A DNA stretch of 64,000 nucleotides. It comes from Cloeon dipterum (Eukaryota; Arthropoda; Insecta; Ephemeroptera; Baetidae). Below are positions 1-33,462 of the stretch, piece after piece. Location of the stretch: assembly GCF_949628265.1 (NCBI RefSeq), contig NC_088790.1:12900545-12964544 (forward strand), given 5' to 3'. The position numbers and the translations under genes are program-made. The notes under the pieces were generated by a model that saw only the letters and a list, made by a program, of their open reading frames with translations, was not told the DNA's origin and searched no databases. Every line of letters begins with the position of its first letter. Position 1 is the stretch's first letter.

Positions 1-357
1 TCAATAAAATTCGGAACAAAAATCCAGTTAATCCAACACCACAAAAATATTACTTTTATCTACCGGGGAGGGGGGGGGGGGGTTGAAGGCAATGAGCAAG
101 TGTACTACTACAGCACTGGAAAAATACGCCTGTTGTGCAAAATATAACTTTGCACTTAACTGATTGAGAAAAATACAGCCAATGTGAGCTTATAAAAAAA
201 GAGAGTGGCGTCTTTTTGTACAACCGAAATTAAGGGAAATGCTGTGTTTTTGGTTGGCACCTTCTAATGAAATAATACTGCGCAACCAACAAAAGAGGTT
301 TCTTAATGGCGTCTAGTGGCTGAGGGGTGTCTTACTCGCCAGGCAAGGCAGGTGTGA
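1..357. other. 3' flank of Cisd2
   Basis: This stretch lies downstream of the Cisd2 stop codon and probably holds its 3' UTR. It has a G-rich run at 65-82. I see no coding signal in it. Confidence 0.5.
65..82. repeat. poly-G tract
   Basis: Eighteen bases that are all G except one A at position 69. It is a simple repeat, so its exact length may be unreliable in the assembly. Confidence 0.8.
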
Positions 358-1151
358 CTACTTGTGTTTGACAATGATGGGTCCAACATTGTCTCCCAGC
401 TCCTTATTCATTGGGCCGTGGCTTCCATCACAATAGGGGAACTGCGAAATCACAATAAACATTTGACGTTATGTAGTGTTATGCAGTCACCGGCGAATAG
501 ATCATCTTTAGAATGTGGAAGGATAAAAATGTTTTGATATTTGATATTGTATGAATGCAACTACCACCCGTGAAATTATGTAACCTCTGCAATTACGCAA
601 AATATCACGTTACCTTCTTGCTTCTCCAGCACCGGCAGAAAGCAGCCTTTTCGGTAATATCCTCAATATCGACCGAGTCCACTACCTTTGCCACGTCCTT
701 CTTGATGTTAGGATTAACTTTTCCCTAAGCAGAAAAACGTTTTTATAAAAAAGCATGATGAGCAAATCTTAAGCGGCAGCTAACCTGGCAGCGGCGGCCC
801 TTCGGACAGAAGGCTCTGTAGGACATGTAGCCGAGGCCTCCAACAGCGGCACCGAAGGGAACGAGTCGAAGCCAATCCTTGACTGTAATTCAGAAACATC
901 GGAAAAACATTAAAAAAAGAGTCATTCAAGCAATGAAGTGCGGTGGTCCAAGAAATGTGAAAGGCCACGTTTTAATGTCTAAATTGCGGCGTTTTTCGAG
1001 AAGGATGCAGCAGATTTAACAGAGAGAATCATAAGTTTAGACAATTATGCTTACATCCCAGTCGGAACCATCCTCCGATCGAATCCGGAAGTGGCAAATT
1101 CGACAAATAATTCGGCAAGGAAACTTTGACGAGATGCGAGATAGGCTCCAT
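358..1151 (-). CDS. Cisd2: CDGSH iron-sulfur domain protein 2 (CISD2) homologue
   Basis: Four exons on the minus strand: 1055-1151, 785-882, 614-724 and 358-441. All junctions are GT-AG, the phases agree, and the protein is 129 aa, close to the 130-135 aa usual for CISD2. It starts [17 protein letters not shown] hydrophobic membrane anchor (about residues 34-57, [14 protein letters not shown]) is followed by the complete CDGSH motif at residues 95-110: C95-x-C97-x2-S-x3-P-x-C106-D-G-S-H110. The three Cys and His110 are the expected ligands of a 2Fe-2S cluster. In the family, CISD2 is an ER and outer mitochondrial membrane homodimer facing the cytosol, linked to calcium handling, autophagy and lifespan. 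The longer N-terminus and the FKDWL segment before the anchor favour CISD2 over CISD1. The gene is head-to-head with Efa6, 471 bp apart. The start ATG has A at -3. Confidence 0.95.
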
Positions 1152-1622
1152 TTTTATTGCAAACTGCTGCCAACAAAACTAGTTTTGCAAAATTGCACTC
1201 TATTTGCATTAAGCTTATTAATGAACTACAGTCCATAATCCAGAGCAATCTTGTTATGAGGTGTTTTTTTTATTAATACATATTCCATTCGCAAAACTTA
1301 TTTTCATAAGCACACAAAATTCCAAAATGGAGAGCCGTCTGTGTTTTGTCTGAAAAATCGTGGGGCGCGTAAGTTGGTAAGACTGGCGGTTAAGGTGATC
1401 TGGTCGAGTCAGTTCGTCAGTTGGTGTTGCGACTGCCGTCGATACAAACCCCTTACGGACCCCTTTCTTTCAAAAATCGGCCCTATTCGGGCTTTACGGG
1501 TGGCTCTCGGTGGTGCCGACGCGTGCAGCGGGCGGCGGCTACGTCGACCAGGCGCCGACCGAGCGTCGAAGAGGCGAGGCCGACTGTCGGCGGGCGACAG
1601 TGACTAATGAGAGCGAGCGAAA
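1152..1622. promoter_or_regulatory. shared divergent promoter region, Cisd2 / Efa6
   Basis: The 471 bp between the start codons of two divergent genes must hold both 5' UTRs and at least part of both promoters. The half next to Efa6 (about 1490-1620) is clearly GC-rich; the half next to Cisd2 is AT-rich. No convincing TATA box was picked out. Short ORFs here, such as 1341-1607, look like chance products of the GC-rich 5' UTR. Confidence 0.55.
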
Positions 1623-21145
<19,523 letters not shown>

Positions 21146-24100
21146 CGGATGTTGGGTGTCTTTTCAGCTTGTGTGCTCTGAGCGAGACTGCAGCGTTCTA
21201 AAACTCGTTGTGTCTTTTCTGCCCTTGCTTTGCTTCCCCTCGCGCCGAGGGACCGTTTTTGTAATATTGCGTTGCGCTTTGACTCGTTCCGACTTCTTGT
21301 TTGTTACGCGCGGCTTCAAACACGCTCTTCCAAGGCCTTCTGAACGGATCAGACTGAAAACTGGGAGGGACATTGGTTTAAATTCTGACTTGAAGATGCA
21401 GACTCCCGGTGTTTTGATACTAACGCTTCTAATGAAAATATTACTAGGATACGAGTAAAAGTATAACGATTGATATTTCAAAATCCTTAAATTTAAGTTT
21501 TTATCAGAGCAAACTGCTATTTGACCATGCAGTTTAACTCTTTTATGCTTAATGCAAAAAATTAATTATTTGAGGTGCAAATTGGGCGTACTACAGCATA
21601 TTGCGAACGAAATTTTTAACAATATAATATATCCACCGCAATCCACCTAAAAGATTTATTTTTACCGCCAGAAAATTATTATTTGTATCAAGAATGCACA
21701 GCAGCTGATGTTTGTGGAAATTCAAAATTTAAATTGACTGTGACAATATTTAATTTACCGACAACATTATTTAATATTAATTATAGGGAATTGAGCAAAC
21801 TTTCTAGCAACCAGCGCTGTATAAAACAATTAGTTCCAAAATATTAAATATTTCGCCCTTTTCATTCAAAAATTCTCCAGTTATATCAGACACGTTTTCC
21901 CTTTTGATTTCTTCTTGATTTACCTCAGATCCAGCTGAAGGGAGACGGCATTATTTGTACAGAAAATTCTGTAATAATATAATTCAGTCATTGCCATAAT
22001 CTCTCGTGAATTGCAAGATATTGCTAGATATTAACTAGTAGAAATGGTTGAAACCCTTGAATAGTTAGAAAATGCTACCCTGGCTGCCCAAACTCTGCTC
22101 TGCCATTTGCAGTGAGGAGTGCGAATTGCATTAAAACGATTTTTACACGTAATTTTGATTAAAAGAGGTTTCCTATCTCAGGAATCATTAGAAGTAAGCG
22201 CCAAAAATTGAATCTGCGTAGAGCATTCAATCTAAAGTAGAATTCTCCCTGTCCCTCACTTTTCCTCAGCTGATTCTCGTTGTTCAGAAGACCTTGACCC
22301 TCTGTATTTCATCTGTCTTTAGGTATGTGCCTTTTTGTGGTCGCTTATGATTTGTGTGGAGTGTGAACCTTTGAAAGAGTCGTATTTTTTGTACGTTCTT
22401 ATCTGGCTCTTTATTCAAGTCTTCCTATGTGCTGCTTCATTGTTAAACGAAAACCTAGCGTTACTTTTTTTACTTTCGTCGCTGCAACTAAAGGCAATCC
22501 TTTCCAACTGGGTAAGAGAAAAACTTGATGTGTATCATGTTGTAAACGTAAATAACAATATAGCGCTATTCTAATAACTAAAACAAACACACACATGCGA
22601 ATGGAGGAAGTCACATATGTACCTGTAATTAACTCTGATCTTACATGTGTGAGTTGGACAGCATTAACTTTGCGCTGAAATCCACGAGTCGTTGCATTTC
22701 TAGATGATAAGGTTCGATTGATTTGTTTGTGAACAGGACTAAAAAGGAGAAAGCTCTCACATCGCAAGTGTAGCCTTTCTGGACCGCAATAGTGCTGCCG
22801 ATGACCGGACAATTCCTTCAACATGCATTTATCGTCAAGAGGATTTTACGATTTCATTTTGCTAAATGCAGATACTGGGAGAATGAAGAAAGAGTGAGAT
22901 TTTCGGGTGGAGCAGGCTGATTGAATTTTGCGTTGCGGCAGTTCAGCCGAGATTTTTTGTAATTTCTTTCTTCATCTGTTATGTTGAAACTCATTGCTTA
23001 TATATTTTAATTAATTGTTAAAGTGATTGATTAAATTTTTTATCGATATGTATCTCTCTAGTCGGGGCATTACGCAATAATAACACAAACATGCTTGTAT
23101 ATTTTACGCATGTGGGTCAAGCAGCTACGAGTGAGCCCACTGTCGCCCGGAAATGAATTTTTTGAACAGAAAGTTGCCAAATTCAAGTAATAATTTTGAG
23201 AATTACATCTGTTGAACGTGACTGTGGTTAATAAATGTGGGGTTTTTGAGGAAAGTGTGTGTTCATGAGAATAATAACAGTAAAAACTAAACTTAAACGG
23301 GAACGAGGGAGCTATACTGGAGGAGACAAGCAAAATTCTCTCTTAAACTAGACACAAGCAGGCAACTTCTCTTCTGTGCTCCCTCGCCGTAAAAATGGTG
23401 ATTCATTAGAAACTGTTGCGATTATTTTTCAATCGATGTCTCTCACAACCATTGTTACGAACGAATGCATTTAAAGCTGCAAAATTACTTCATTAATAAT
23501 TTCAAACAGTTCCAGTTTGTTCGTCTGGAAATTACCCTCTCTGTATTCGTAAGGTTTTGTTCTCCTTGAAATGAGCATTACATAATTAAAGTTAGAGACG
23601 AAACGTTGTGACACGTTCTCCTTTCTTGGGTTTAATACCGATTCACTATCAGTGACCGCAAATATTTGATCTTGGAAGAAAACGCTGCATTTTGTCGCCG
23701 CATTCTGATTTTCAAACTCCTGCCAAAAATTCCATTTCCTCTCGTTCCACATTCAAGACATAATAATTATTATCATTCGCTCTGCATTTTTCAGTGTCAA
23801 AACGAACGAGTAATAAAAAGAAAATGTGTACTAAATAAAATGTAATAAAAGAACAAAAATAACGTTTGGTATTTTACACATGAGTGCACAAGAGATGAGT
23901 TGAGAGCAATCATGATGTAAGCAAATAAGAGAATGATGAAAGATCATTAAACTTGCCCTTATACATATATAGAATGTACTGATGAACAATTATTTATTCT
24001 TAATAAAACTGCGATGTTATTCATGAATCAATGCATTTGATTTTGTTTAACCTTATCATTCAAGTTTGTCATGGTTCCACTCAAAAGTGTAATAAACAAA

Positions 24101-27100
24101 ATTAATAAGCTCAATGTCGCCGTGGGGCGTCTGCGATTGATTTTGCCTGTCCAGCTTTTAATTGAGTTTTGGCCAAAACTTTTTCAAAGCAACGTGGGAG
24201 CTTAATTATGGGACCAACTTCATTTTCCCCGCCGTTTGTCGATGGTTTCTGATATATAATTAGTTCAGGTTTCAAATTTGTCTTTAAAAAGTTAGCAAGA
24301 AGAATGTACTACCAAATATGGACTTCTCGTGGGATTGCTTCAGAATTCAAAATTCTTTCAAGTAAACGATGAAAATGGGCTATAAAGATATAGTGTGCTT
24401 CGTTTAGTTCTCTAACCCAGCCAGTGGCTCGCATTGTTGAGCTTTGCAAAGTGCGAATCCAAGCGTTTTTTAGGGGTCAAGAGCGGGCTGGTTGGCGCCT
24501 ACAATTGACTCTCTTTCTTTGCAATGACGTGTCCATTCAGATTAATTGGGAGGGTTGCGAAAGCTTTCCAACTCGCTATTTGCTGGTTTGCGCTTTTCCA
24601 GCATGTGTGAATTAATATCACAGCGCGAAGTCTTAACGCCTCAATTAAAGACCCCAGTTCAGAGGCAATAACACAAACTGATTCTTCTCTGGACTGGGCT
24701 TCCTCCAATGAGGCCCGAGCTTGATGTTATTGGGAAGTGAAGTTTTTGCGAGTTTTTCATTTTTCACTTATCAAAAAAAGGAAAAAAACTGGAAGAAAAA
24801 TTTCAACGATTAAAATCAAGAAAACAGGATTAACAGCTTTGAAGGTGAAAATTCTAAAGAAAATCAACAAATTAGATTATTTTCTTTCCCAACTTCCTAA
24901 GTGCCAATAGTAGACCCCTTCAAATATTTGCTATGTTTTCTCAAGTTGATTGCAAGGGCTCGAAAGGGATCTCGGGGTTTTGCAAAGAGAAACCGGAGCG
25001 TGTGATAATTTAGCAGCATATAGTAGCAAGGTCATGGTCGACCCTCGCCGAAATTAAACTGGTTGGTCGCAATTTTCGCGTCAAGTTCTCGGTCGGAGCG
25101 CGCACGTGTTTGCAAAGAGGAAGCTGCAACAAACAACTCTCCCCCTTGGCATTTCCTCGAGAGGAATCATCAGAGGTAATGACACTCGCGTTCGCTGTGT
25201 ACTGCCGAAGGTCGGCAAATGGCAAATGGAGAGCGAGCAATCAAATCAGCACTCTGGTGTTTATGTTCCATGCAGCTGACACAACCAACATTATAAACGC
25301 ACACTCTGTGATCGGAATAGCTCATCGTCAGTACAAGCTCTTCACTTCCCCTAGAGAACTGCTGTGTACCGCATTCGCAAGCAAGAATACTTACTAAAAT
25401 ATACTTAACTTCCAAAATAAAAGATAAACGCTTACAATTCAAATGAATACACATTTGGTTTTACTATTTCTATTAAACAGTGATCAATTAATAATTTAAA
25501 TTTTAGATGATTGGCTACTTTTACTGAGATTACAATCATCACGTGAGCTTCAAATGAGCACAAAGCAAGGAATATTTAAGTTATATATTTGAATTACTCT
25601 GACAAATTTCTTTTAAAGTAAGTTTAAAAGTGTCTAAAATGGCCAAAACCATCTAGGCATGACTGAACTTTTGTGAAAATTTCAGAATGGTGTGTTTGGT
25701 TTTAATTTTGGGAAATAAAAATTTGAATTAAAAAAATTACTTAATTATCCGTCGAAAATGCAGTAAACAAAACACTGGTCAACTTTTCCCAACCTATTCT
25801 GATGCACTCATGTTTTTTGGGGATGCGTTCAAAATAATAGACATCACTAAAAAAAACTCGTATTAAAAATATATTATTTATTTTGGAGCGGGTGTGGCCT
25901 GTCCTCCAATCTCCTATAAATTAGATAGCTTATATACCACTATAAAAAGCCGTGCCACCTCAGCGATAGCTATATTTGACTTCTTTCATTCATTGAACAA
26001 TATCTATTATTAATATTGACAGGTTGTATTTGTCTTGGGTTAAGCAAACAGCATTAAGTTCGCTCCAAAATAAGGCTTCGCTTATCGTATACTGTCTCAT
26101 GCAATGACCAGAGCCGATTTCAGCGATAAAAATAGAAAAATTGCCGTGCCCATGATTAAGGAAATCTGTGTCAAATGTCATGAGAGAAGATTCTCAAATA
26201 GGAAGTAGGCTGGGGATCGTTGCAATATTGCGCGCGAGATGATAACGATTTATGCTCTCTCACCTAATTGTGTCGCAAGGTCGGTGGAGATATGGCAATT
26301 TTGTCATTATCATCAACGGAGGGATGCCGTCGAGTGCAGAGAAAAGTCTCTGGGCGGTCACATCTTCGTTGGCTGCAGCGCCGCTGAGAGGTCAGCCTTA
26401 CGCACTCTTCGCCTTTCACAACCAGGTATGCAAATTTATATTTTTACTGCACTGCTAGGCAAATCTTAAGATCAAATCCACCACGATCAGAGAAGAGGAA
26501 AAAAAATCAAAACTGAAAATTTTGTTTTCATTAGAAACTCTTATTGAAGATTATATTAAATATATCCTCACATTAATTTAGCAATTAAGAATATAAAATA
26601 TTTGCAGGAATAGAGCATTAGTAAAAGTTTCTGGAAAATAATGTTGAAATAAGAGATTGCAAATAATTTTTAATTGATGTCCAATCTGCCGTTGCAAGGC
26701 GCGGACAAGCATTTATGCATGATTTCTGCTTTGGCCACAGAAAATCCGTATATTTTCCATTGTTCTGCTACATAACTAAATGTAATATTGACTTAAACGA
26801 TAACAAATCGAATTGAAAAAGGTTAAAATTCATTATTTCACTGACAATTGAATATTTTTTTTCTTAACCAAAGATCAATTTTAATTTGTATGAACCACTC
26901 TAAATAAAATTAATGCGATAATAAGTCAATCACAAAAAAGTTCCCTTAATTTCCATTGCACTCGTTCAGTTCGTGCTGAAAAATTACAAAAGTTACAGTC
27001 GAGTTAAAGATAAACAAATCAGTACCGTTTGCAATTTATTTTCTTAAAAATCTCTAACATAAAGACGAAAATTTACAACTGCGACAGATAAATGTCGTTC

Positions 27101-28087
27101 CTATCTGGCGCGAGACGCCGTAAATAATCGAGTTGTTATAACTCCTGCTCGCTGGCAACCTTTTTTGTTTGAAAACCTAACTCCGGGAAAGAGGTGATTG
27201 TTCTGTTGTAAATTATTGTCTCTATGGTGCGACGATTTACGACCGTCGTAGGGCAACAAGAAAGACTGTACCACGTGCGTTCAAGGTTTTTTTGTACAAT
27301 TTTCCAACTTGCCTCAAATATTGGACTGCGCTTTGCGATGACTGTGCAATTTCAGAAGGTTACCTAACATAGTCTCTTGGCAAAAATTGCACGGTTTATA
27401 GCAAGAAAGTTACTTTAGAGTTGTCGTGCAAAATCAAAAACAGCAACACCCCAGTTAAGGGAGTTAAAAAATTACCATGGTTAATCAACTGTCATTAAAA
27501 TTATGTAATTAGTGAAGTCAAGCAATTTCGGTTTACGCAATAGTTAGACTCAGTTATGTAATAGAAATTTGTTGCAAAGAGCGACCAAAACAAAAAATAT
27601 TTTCACATTGCCTCTATCTTACTGATTTTTTTTTAAAGAAATTCACATATTTAACGAGTGAAATTTTGGGGGGAAACAATGTAATCGGTAATGGTTTTTA
27701 ACATGTGTAATCCTAATAAACTTTAAAACTTTAAAAAATTTAATTTTTATTCACTTCGGAAAGTATACATATTATAAAATGGTTAATAATTGGATCAGAG
27801 CTGATTTAAAACGATTATTGCGATCTAAAAACTGACTCATAATGCCTATTCAGGGGAAAAATTTTACATCACATAATTAGGAAAAATCGGAGGAATAGGA
27901 TGGTAGGGATTGTTGCAAAAATATCCGTTATGGGAACTTGGATATCTACTATTTTTATTGTGAAACTCAAGCTGGTCGAATGAAACCAATAAATTTCCAA
28001 TTGTGCATCCCTTAAATATTTTTAATTGCATCAAGATGTTTTAATCCAATGAATTTGCAAATAAAAGGTTGAAAATAAAACGGAAGA
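21146..28087. other. intergenic region, Efa6 to SLC5 transporter
   Basis: About 6.9 kb of AT-rich sequence. The first part is expected to hold the Efa6 3' UTR and the last part the promoter and 5' UTR of the transporter. ORFs of up to 137 codons occur on both strands, but none has a recognisable domain or consistent splice sites. No RNA gene was recognised. Confidence 0.6.
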
Positions 28088-31000
28088 ATGAGTGGTGACG
28101 GAGGCTTCGGCGAGGATCTGATCATGGTGGACGAGCAGCTGTCGTCGTCGACGCTGCGGGGCGACAGTTTTATCTCGCCATCGTCACCGCTGCTGATGGA
28201 CGACCTGTCCCTGGGGCCGGACGCCCCCTCGACGACCCCCGGCACGGCGCAACTACCCTCGCAACTGGCCATGTTCGGACTGCTCGACTATACAGTTTTC
28301 AGCGCCATGCTGGCCATGTCGGCGCTCATCGGCGTCTATTTTGCCTTCTTCGCCAAACAGAAGCAGAATACCACCGCCGAGTACCTGATGGGTGGCAAGA
28401 ATATGGGCATTTTTCCCGTTTCAATGTCCCTCATTGCCAGGTATACAGATTTTAATAAATTTTAAATGGCATTTATGGAGTGACTGGGTGTGGTTTTTCC
28501 AGTTCAGCAATCACAGTCATGGAATAACCCATTTTTTAATGTATTTGAAGTTACACCTCTTTTATATTTATTGTGACATTTAGGAAAATAAGATTAATTT
28601 AAATTATCTAATCATTCGTTCAATTCAAAGCTAATAAAATGAATAACCATTTGCTAAAATAGAGAAAAGAACTTGACCTAAAATTACGTTAAAAAAATAC
28701 ATTTTTCGTATCTGTTTTCATCCTTTTTGATTAAAAATGATTAAAATACAACAATAACAAAATTAAGAAATTTATCGGAATTCTCAGACTGAAGCTTTAA
28801 CTTAAATCGTTTATAATTTATCAGCATAATTCAGTGCTTGTGTGCAAATTTCATTTTCAAACAGCCTTTTGAGAACTTCAATTTAAAGCTTTATTGTCAA
28901 ATGCAAATCAGTTTAGATTATAACCCTTGTTATGCTAGGGCTTTATTTTTAACTCGTTTGCAGCTAACAAAAGCAATTGAAAGTCATGATTGCTGCAAAT
29001 TGTTTCAGCTATATCTCTGGGATCACGTTGCTAGGCATGCCGGCTGAGATTTACGTCTACGGAACGCAGTACTGGTCGGTGTTAATCGCGATTCTGCTCA
29101 TGTCCATTGGCTGCGGAGTCTTCTTCCTACCCGTCTTCTACAAACTGCAGCTCAACACGTCCTACGAAGTAGGTTTAGTTTTGTGCAAGCCAATATTATT
29201 AATTCAATTTTATTTAAAGGAAAATCTCGTAATTCAGTTTGCACAGTTTCAAATTCAGCGTTTGAAACTAGTGGGTACATTTTTGAAAATGAATAATAAT
29301 TGGAGAACGTTGTAGGGGGAGTTTTGGAAGTTTTTTCTTTAAATTTTTTTAATTACAAGAAGGTTTATTTGCAGGGATTAAATTAGAAAGGTAAAAATTG
29401 GCGTTTGTCCCATGCGGCGAGTGCCGTTTATTCTAAATATTCCAATGACTTAAGAGTTTGCTGGCCAGCGACAGTGATTATTTTTTTAAAATATATAGAG
29501 ATTATGCAACTGGCTTGGCTTGTATGCATTCGGGTTGCATAGCTTGCAATTTTTGCAGGCGTTTCAATGACCGCTACCCCCTAACCTACGCATGCAGTCG
29601 ATGCAAGTTTGTTTAGAATATAGAGCAGCTAAAGAAAATTCACTAATTGGTCTGGATAATATTTTATTGCTTTAAACGAGTAACCACCGGAAAAAATCCG
29701 GCATTGATCTGCACTTTGAAATTTATTTTCCAACGATAGTAAATTGAAATCTTTTTCATAACATATAAAAATATAAATAAATAATTTTCTCACGAACAGA
29801 CCAAGCTATTAACATAAAGTTTGAGCTGTTTATCAGAGAAATACCCCGTCTCAACTCTAAGTTACTCCTTTTTTCTCTCTTTTGATAGAGTGAATGGAAA
29901 ACCAATTATTCTTTTTTCCCAGTATCTGCAGCTGCGATTCGACCGTCGTGTTCGCCTGCTCGGCTCGTTCCTCTACATAATCAGCACGGTATTTGCATTA
30001 TTTAGAACTCACGTCCCCTCGGGACTCGGTGTGCAATATGACTTGACGTCTCCTCTAACTCGACTTTCATTTCTTTGTTTCCTACGGCCAGTTGCTGTAC
30101 ATTCCGATTGTGGTCTACATTCCGGCTCTTGCATTTAGCCAAGGTAAACATACAAACAATCCGACAAAAAGCAATAATGAGAATCCCTTTTCTGTCGTTC
30201 GCAGTCACCGGCGTGAATTTGCACTTGGTTACACCGCTCGTGTGTCTCGTCTGCATTTTCTACACAAGCCTGGTGACAATTTCCGCTGCTTGTTTGTACG
30301 AGCTGTTTTGTATTCTAGCTTTGTTTTATTATTTAGGGCGGAATGAAGGCGGTTGTTTGGACGGACGCCCTGCAGACAATTCTCATGTTTGGTGGCGCAA
30401 TTGTGGTTGTTGTCGTTGGCACAGTCGCTGTCGGAGGCATCGATGTTGTTTGGCGCCGCAGCGAAATGAGTGAACGCATCGAATTCTTCAAGTAAGGATG
30501 ACATTTAATTTTAAACCGCGAAATCTCCACCTCAAATTAATTGCCAATTCACAAATAAATTATTTCGTATTTAGATAAAAACTAAAATTAAAGAAATTTG
30601 ATTTCAACTTACAATTTTTTTAATTTAAAATTAAATTTTCAGCATGGATCCCAGCCCAACTGTGAGGCACACGTTTTGGAACATTGCGTTTGGAAGTTTC
30701 TTTGGCTGGATAACCCATATTTCCGTCAACCAAGGCATGGTGCAACGCTTTTTGGCCATGCCTTCGATTAATAAGGCTAGAACGTAAGGCACCAAAGCAT
30801 ACTATACGACGTCTAAAAATTCCCAAACACCAACAAATATCTTCTGTTTTACAAGTAAAAACTTATGCATATCCCAAACACCATAAACCATAACTTGTAA
30901 ACAATAAAAGAAAATTAGGGAGAAAACATTAGGTAAAATTTATAATTCGAGTGATGAAGAATTTTCCTCGCGTTTTTGGAATAATGAAAGTTCATATCTC

Positions 31001-33462
31001 TTTCCTCTATTATAAATAATTCCAACTTTTTGACATTTAAATATACTGTTTGTGCGTAGCATGCTATTTATTTTTTGCGTGGGTGTGATGGTGATCGTGT
31101 CTGTGAGCTGCTACACCGGACTTTTAATTTACGCCACATACCACGACTGCGATCGAGTGACCACCAAAGTACGTGTCCAACAAAAACAGCCGGCAATTAT
31201 TAACGCTTGGCATAAACACCCGCAGATCATTCACGCGAGCGACCAACTGCTGCCCTACTTTGTGATGGACGTCACCGGCTTCATCCCGGGTCTACCAGGT
31301 CTTTTCATGGCTGGTGTTTTTAGCGCTGCATTGAGGTAAAAAAACACACACACACACACACAAAACCAAAGCTTTTTCTTTTACTCCCTCGGTTCAAAAA
31401 CACAAACCAGACAGAGCGAGTGGGAGTCGCTTATTTCTACCCGATTAATTTATTTGCTTGTTCTCTACATCTCTACTTTCCTCGTCGGAACAAAAACTGA
31501 CATTAGTGAAATTGGTTTCCGCCTACAGCTCCATGTCCACTGGCCTGAACTCGATGGCTGGTGTTATCTTCGAGGACTACATCAAACCCCGCTTGAGTGG
31601 AAAAGTTTCCGAGGCTAGAGCCAGCTTAATGATGAAAATCATTTGCGCGGCGATAGGCGTCTTTTGTGTCTGCATGGTGTTCATCGTGGAGAATCTCGGT
31701 GGCGTGCTGCAGGTTGCCTACCCCTTAAATCACCCTCTAGTAGTTTTAATCAAAAGGATTTGGCAGGTGTCAGGCAGCTTGGGCGGAGTTACCAACGGCC
31801 CCATGCTGGGCATCTTCACCCTCGGCATGTTTTTCCCGTGGGCCAACTCGATTGTGAGCGAACTATTTCCAGGGGTTGCCCTTTATTAAAAATTAAAACC
31901 ACAACAAGCTAGGCCCTTTCATAATGTGGTTTTCGAAACTTTTTGTTAACAATTGTTTTATGTAAATATGGAATCTCTATTAACTTAGAAAAAATTGACT
32001 TTTCAATGAATAAATTATTTTTTTATAATTTTCAAATTAAGACAGCTTCTTTGCCCAAATGATAACTATTCAATTATTCATAAATATATCTGATAAAAAT
32101 GATTCCATTGAGCAGATGATGAAATATAATTTTTTGAGCCGTTTTTCCAATCACCAAAAGCAATTTTATTTTTGCAGAATTGAATATTCCATGAATTCAA
32201 AGCTGATTTTGGCCACGTTATGAAAACAGGGATGGTTTCTTTCTGCACGATAGTATTATTAAATACATATTATACAATACATCTCTGGCCTTATCTCCCC
32301 CGACGTCATTTCGTGCAGAAAATTCTAATTTCCTTATTCGGCAGGGCACGTTCGTCGGAGGGGTCGCCGGGCTGCTCGTTATGAGCTGGATTTCATTTGG
32401 CACGCAGGCGGCAATTGCTGCGAAATTGATAACTTTCCCAAAGAAGCCAGTTTCCGTCGCCGGCTGCACGCACCTCTATCCCGACGCTTTGAGCAGCATC
32501 GTGGACGATCCCCTGCTTCCTGTCGAAGTCCAGTAAGCAAGATTTTTAAATTAAATATTATAAAACATCAGTAGATCTCTGAGACATATTTAGTGCCTAT
32601 GAAATAATTTCTTCAATATCAAAAACCGAAAAGAGTGAATTTTAGACAGATGACAGTTTCCTGAGCGTCCAATTATCACGCATCATTAAAGTTACACGTC
32701 ATTATTACATAACCAAAACCATTTTAAAACGTCTAAAATCCACGCAGTTATATATAAGTTCTGGTTGGTTGAGTGATTTTTTTTTCAAAATATAAGGTTT
32801 CATGTCGATTTTTTCAGCTCTTGGAAATGTTCTTTTCGTTAATAAAAGGAAGTGGGATTTATTGCAGTTTTTTTTAATTACATTTGAACGAAGTAAGCTA
32901 CAAACAAGATGTGCCAAGAAACCACCAAAATAAACAATTTTGCGTGTCTAAATTTCACAGCCCTAATTATCTGTTATCACAAAAAAGACATATAATTTTT
33001 GTTTTGTTCTGATTCTTAAAATTTTCCTCACAAAGTAGATGAATTAATCTTTTCCTTTCAAAACTTCTTAATCTAAATTTTACAGTCACACAAAAATTTC
33101 AAATGCGTGTGGATTTTTGTTTGGATAGGGAAGAGCCGCTGTCAATTTACAACCTGTCGTACACGTTGTACTCGCTGACAGGCCTAGTCGTGGTGCTGGT
33201 GGTCGGATTGCTGGTGAGCTACGTGACCGGCTTCCAGGACCCAGAGCAGCTCGACCTTGACCTGCTGACCCCACCGATTCAGCGATTCTTCCGAAAGAAG
33301 GGAGACGAGCAAGGCAAGGCCAACGGTCGGCCTGCCCGCGCTAATGGAGATGTCGAGAACCCGAAGCTGATGGAGGCGTTGCTCTCGAGTGCTGATAACG
33401 ATGACAAGCGTGGCAGGACGGAGCAGCAAGGCGCGACGGACGAAGAGCCGCAAGCAAGCTGA
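28088..33462 (+). CDS. sodium-coupled solute transporter, SLC5 family (SLC5A6/A8/A12-like)
   Basis: Thirteen exons: 28088-28440, 29009-29168, 29923-29988, 30092-30143, 30205-30272, 30337-30491, 30643-30783, 31060-31168, 31226-31335, 31529-31712, 31767-31853, 32345-32532, 33129-33462. They total 2007 nt, or 668 aa. After a Ser/acidic N-terminal tail of about 65 residues comes the first membrane segment (GLLDYTVFSAMLAMSALIGV), then the SLC5 signatures AEYLMGGKNMGIFPVSMSL, ITLLGMPAEIYVYGTQYW, GGMKAVVWTDALQ, DQLLPYFVMD, STGLNSMAGVIFEDYIKP and GSLGGVTNGP. The last membrane span ends near YVTGF, followed by a charged, probably cytosolic tail. Relatives move monocarboxylates, biotin/pantothenate or iodide with sodium at the plasma membrane; the substrate cannot be read from sequence, so I give no symbol. 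Related fly genes include rumpel, bumpel and kumpel. The ATG has A at -3. Candidate AATAAA poly(A) signals lie at 33464 and 33615. Confidence 0.93.
31169..31225 (+). other. 57-bp in-frame, stop-free mini-intron
   Basis: It runs from GTACGT to CCGCAG within the SLC5 transporter. Removing it joins DRVTTK to IIHASDQLLPYFVMD, which matches the usual family spacing, so I treat it as an intron. Its 57 nt have no stop in frame and would add 19 residues if kept. Confidence 0.75.
31344..31362. repeat. (AC)n microsatellite
   Basis: About nine AC units at the start of the SLC5 intron that begins at 31336. Confidence 0.8.
31713..31766 (+). other. 54-bp in-frame, stop-free mini-intron
   Basis: It runs from GTTGCC to TGGCAG. 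Removing it joins NLGGVLQ to VSGSLGGVTNGP, the contiguous family signature. It is a multiple of three with no stop, so retention would add 18 residues inside a conserved membrane region. Confidence 0.75.

Noticed and set aside
31052..31339. Continuous ORF reading through the 57-bp SLC5 mini-intron
   Set aside because: The read-through inserts 19 residues that break the usual spacing before DQLLPYFVMD, so the spliced form was preferred; retention is kept as a finding.
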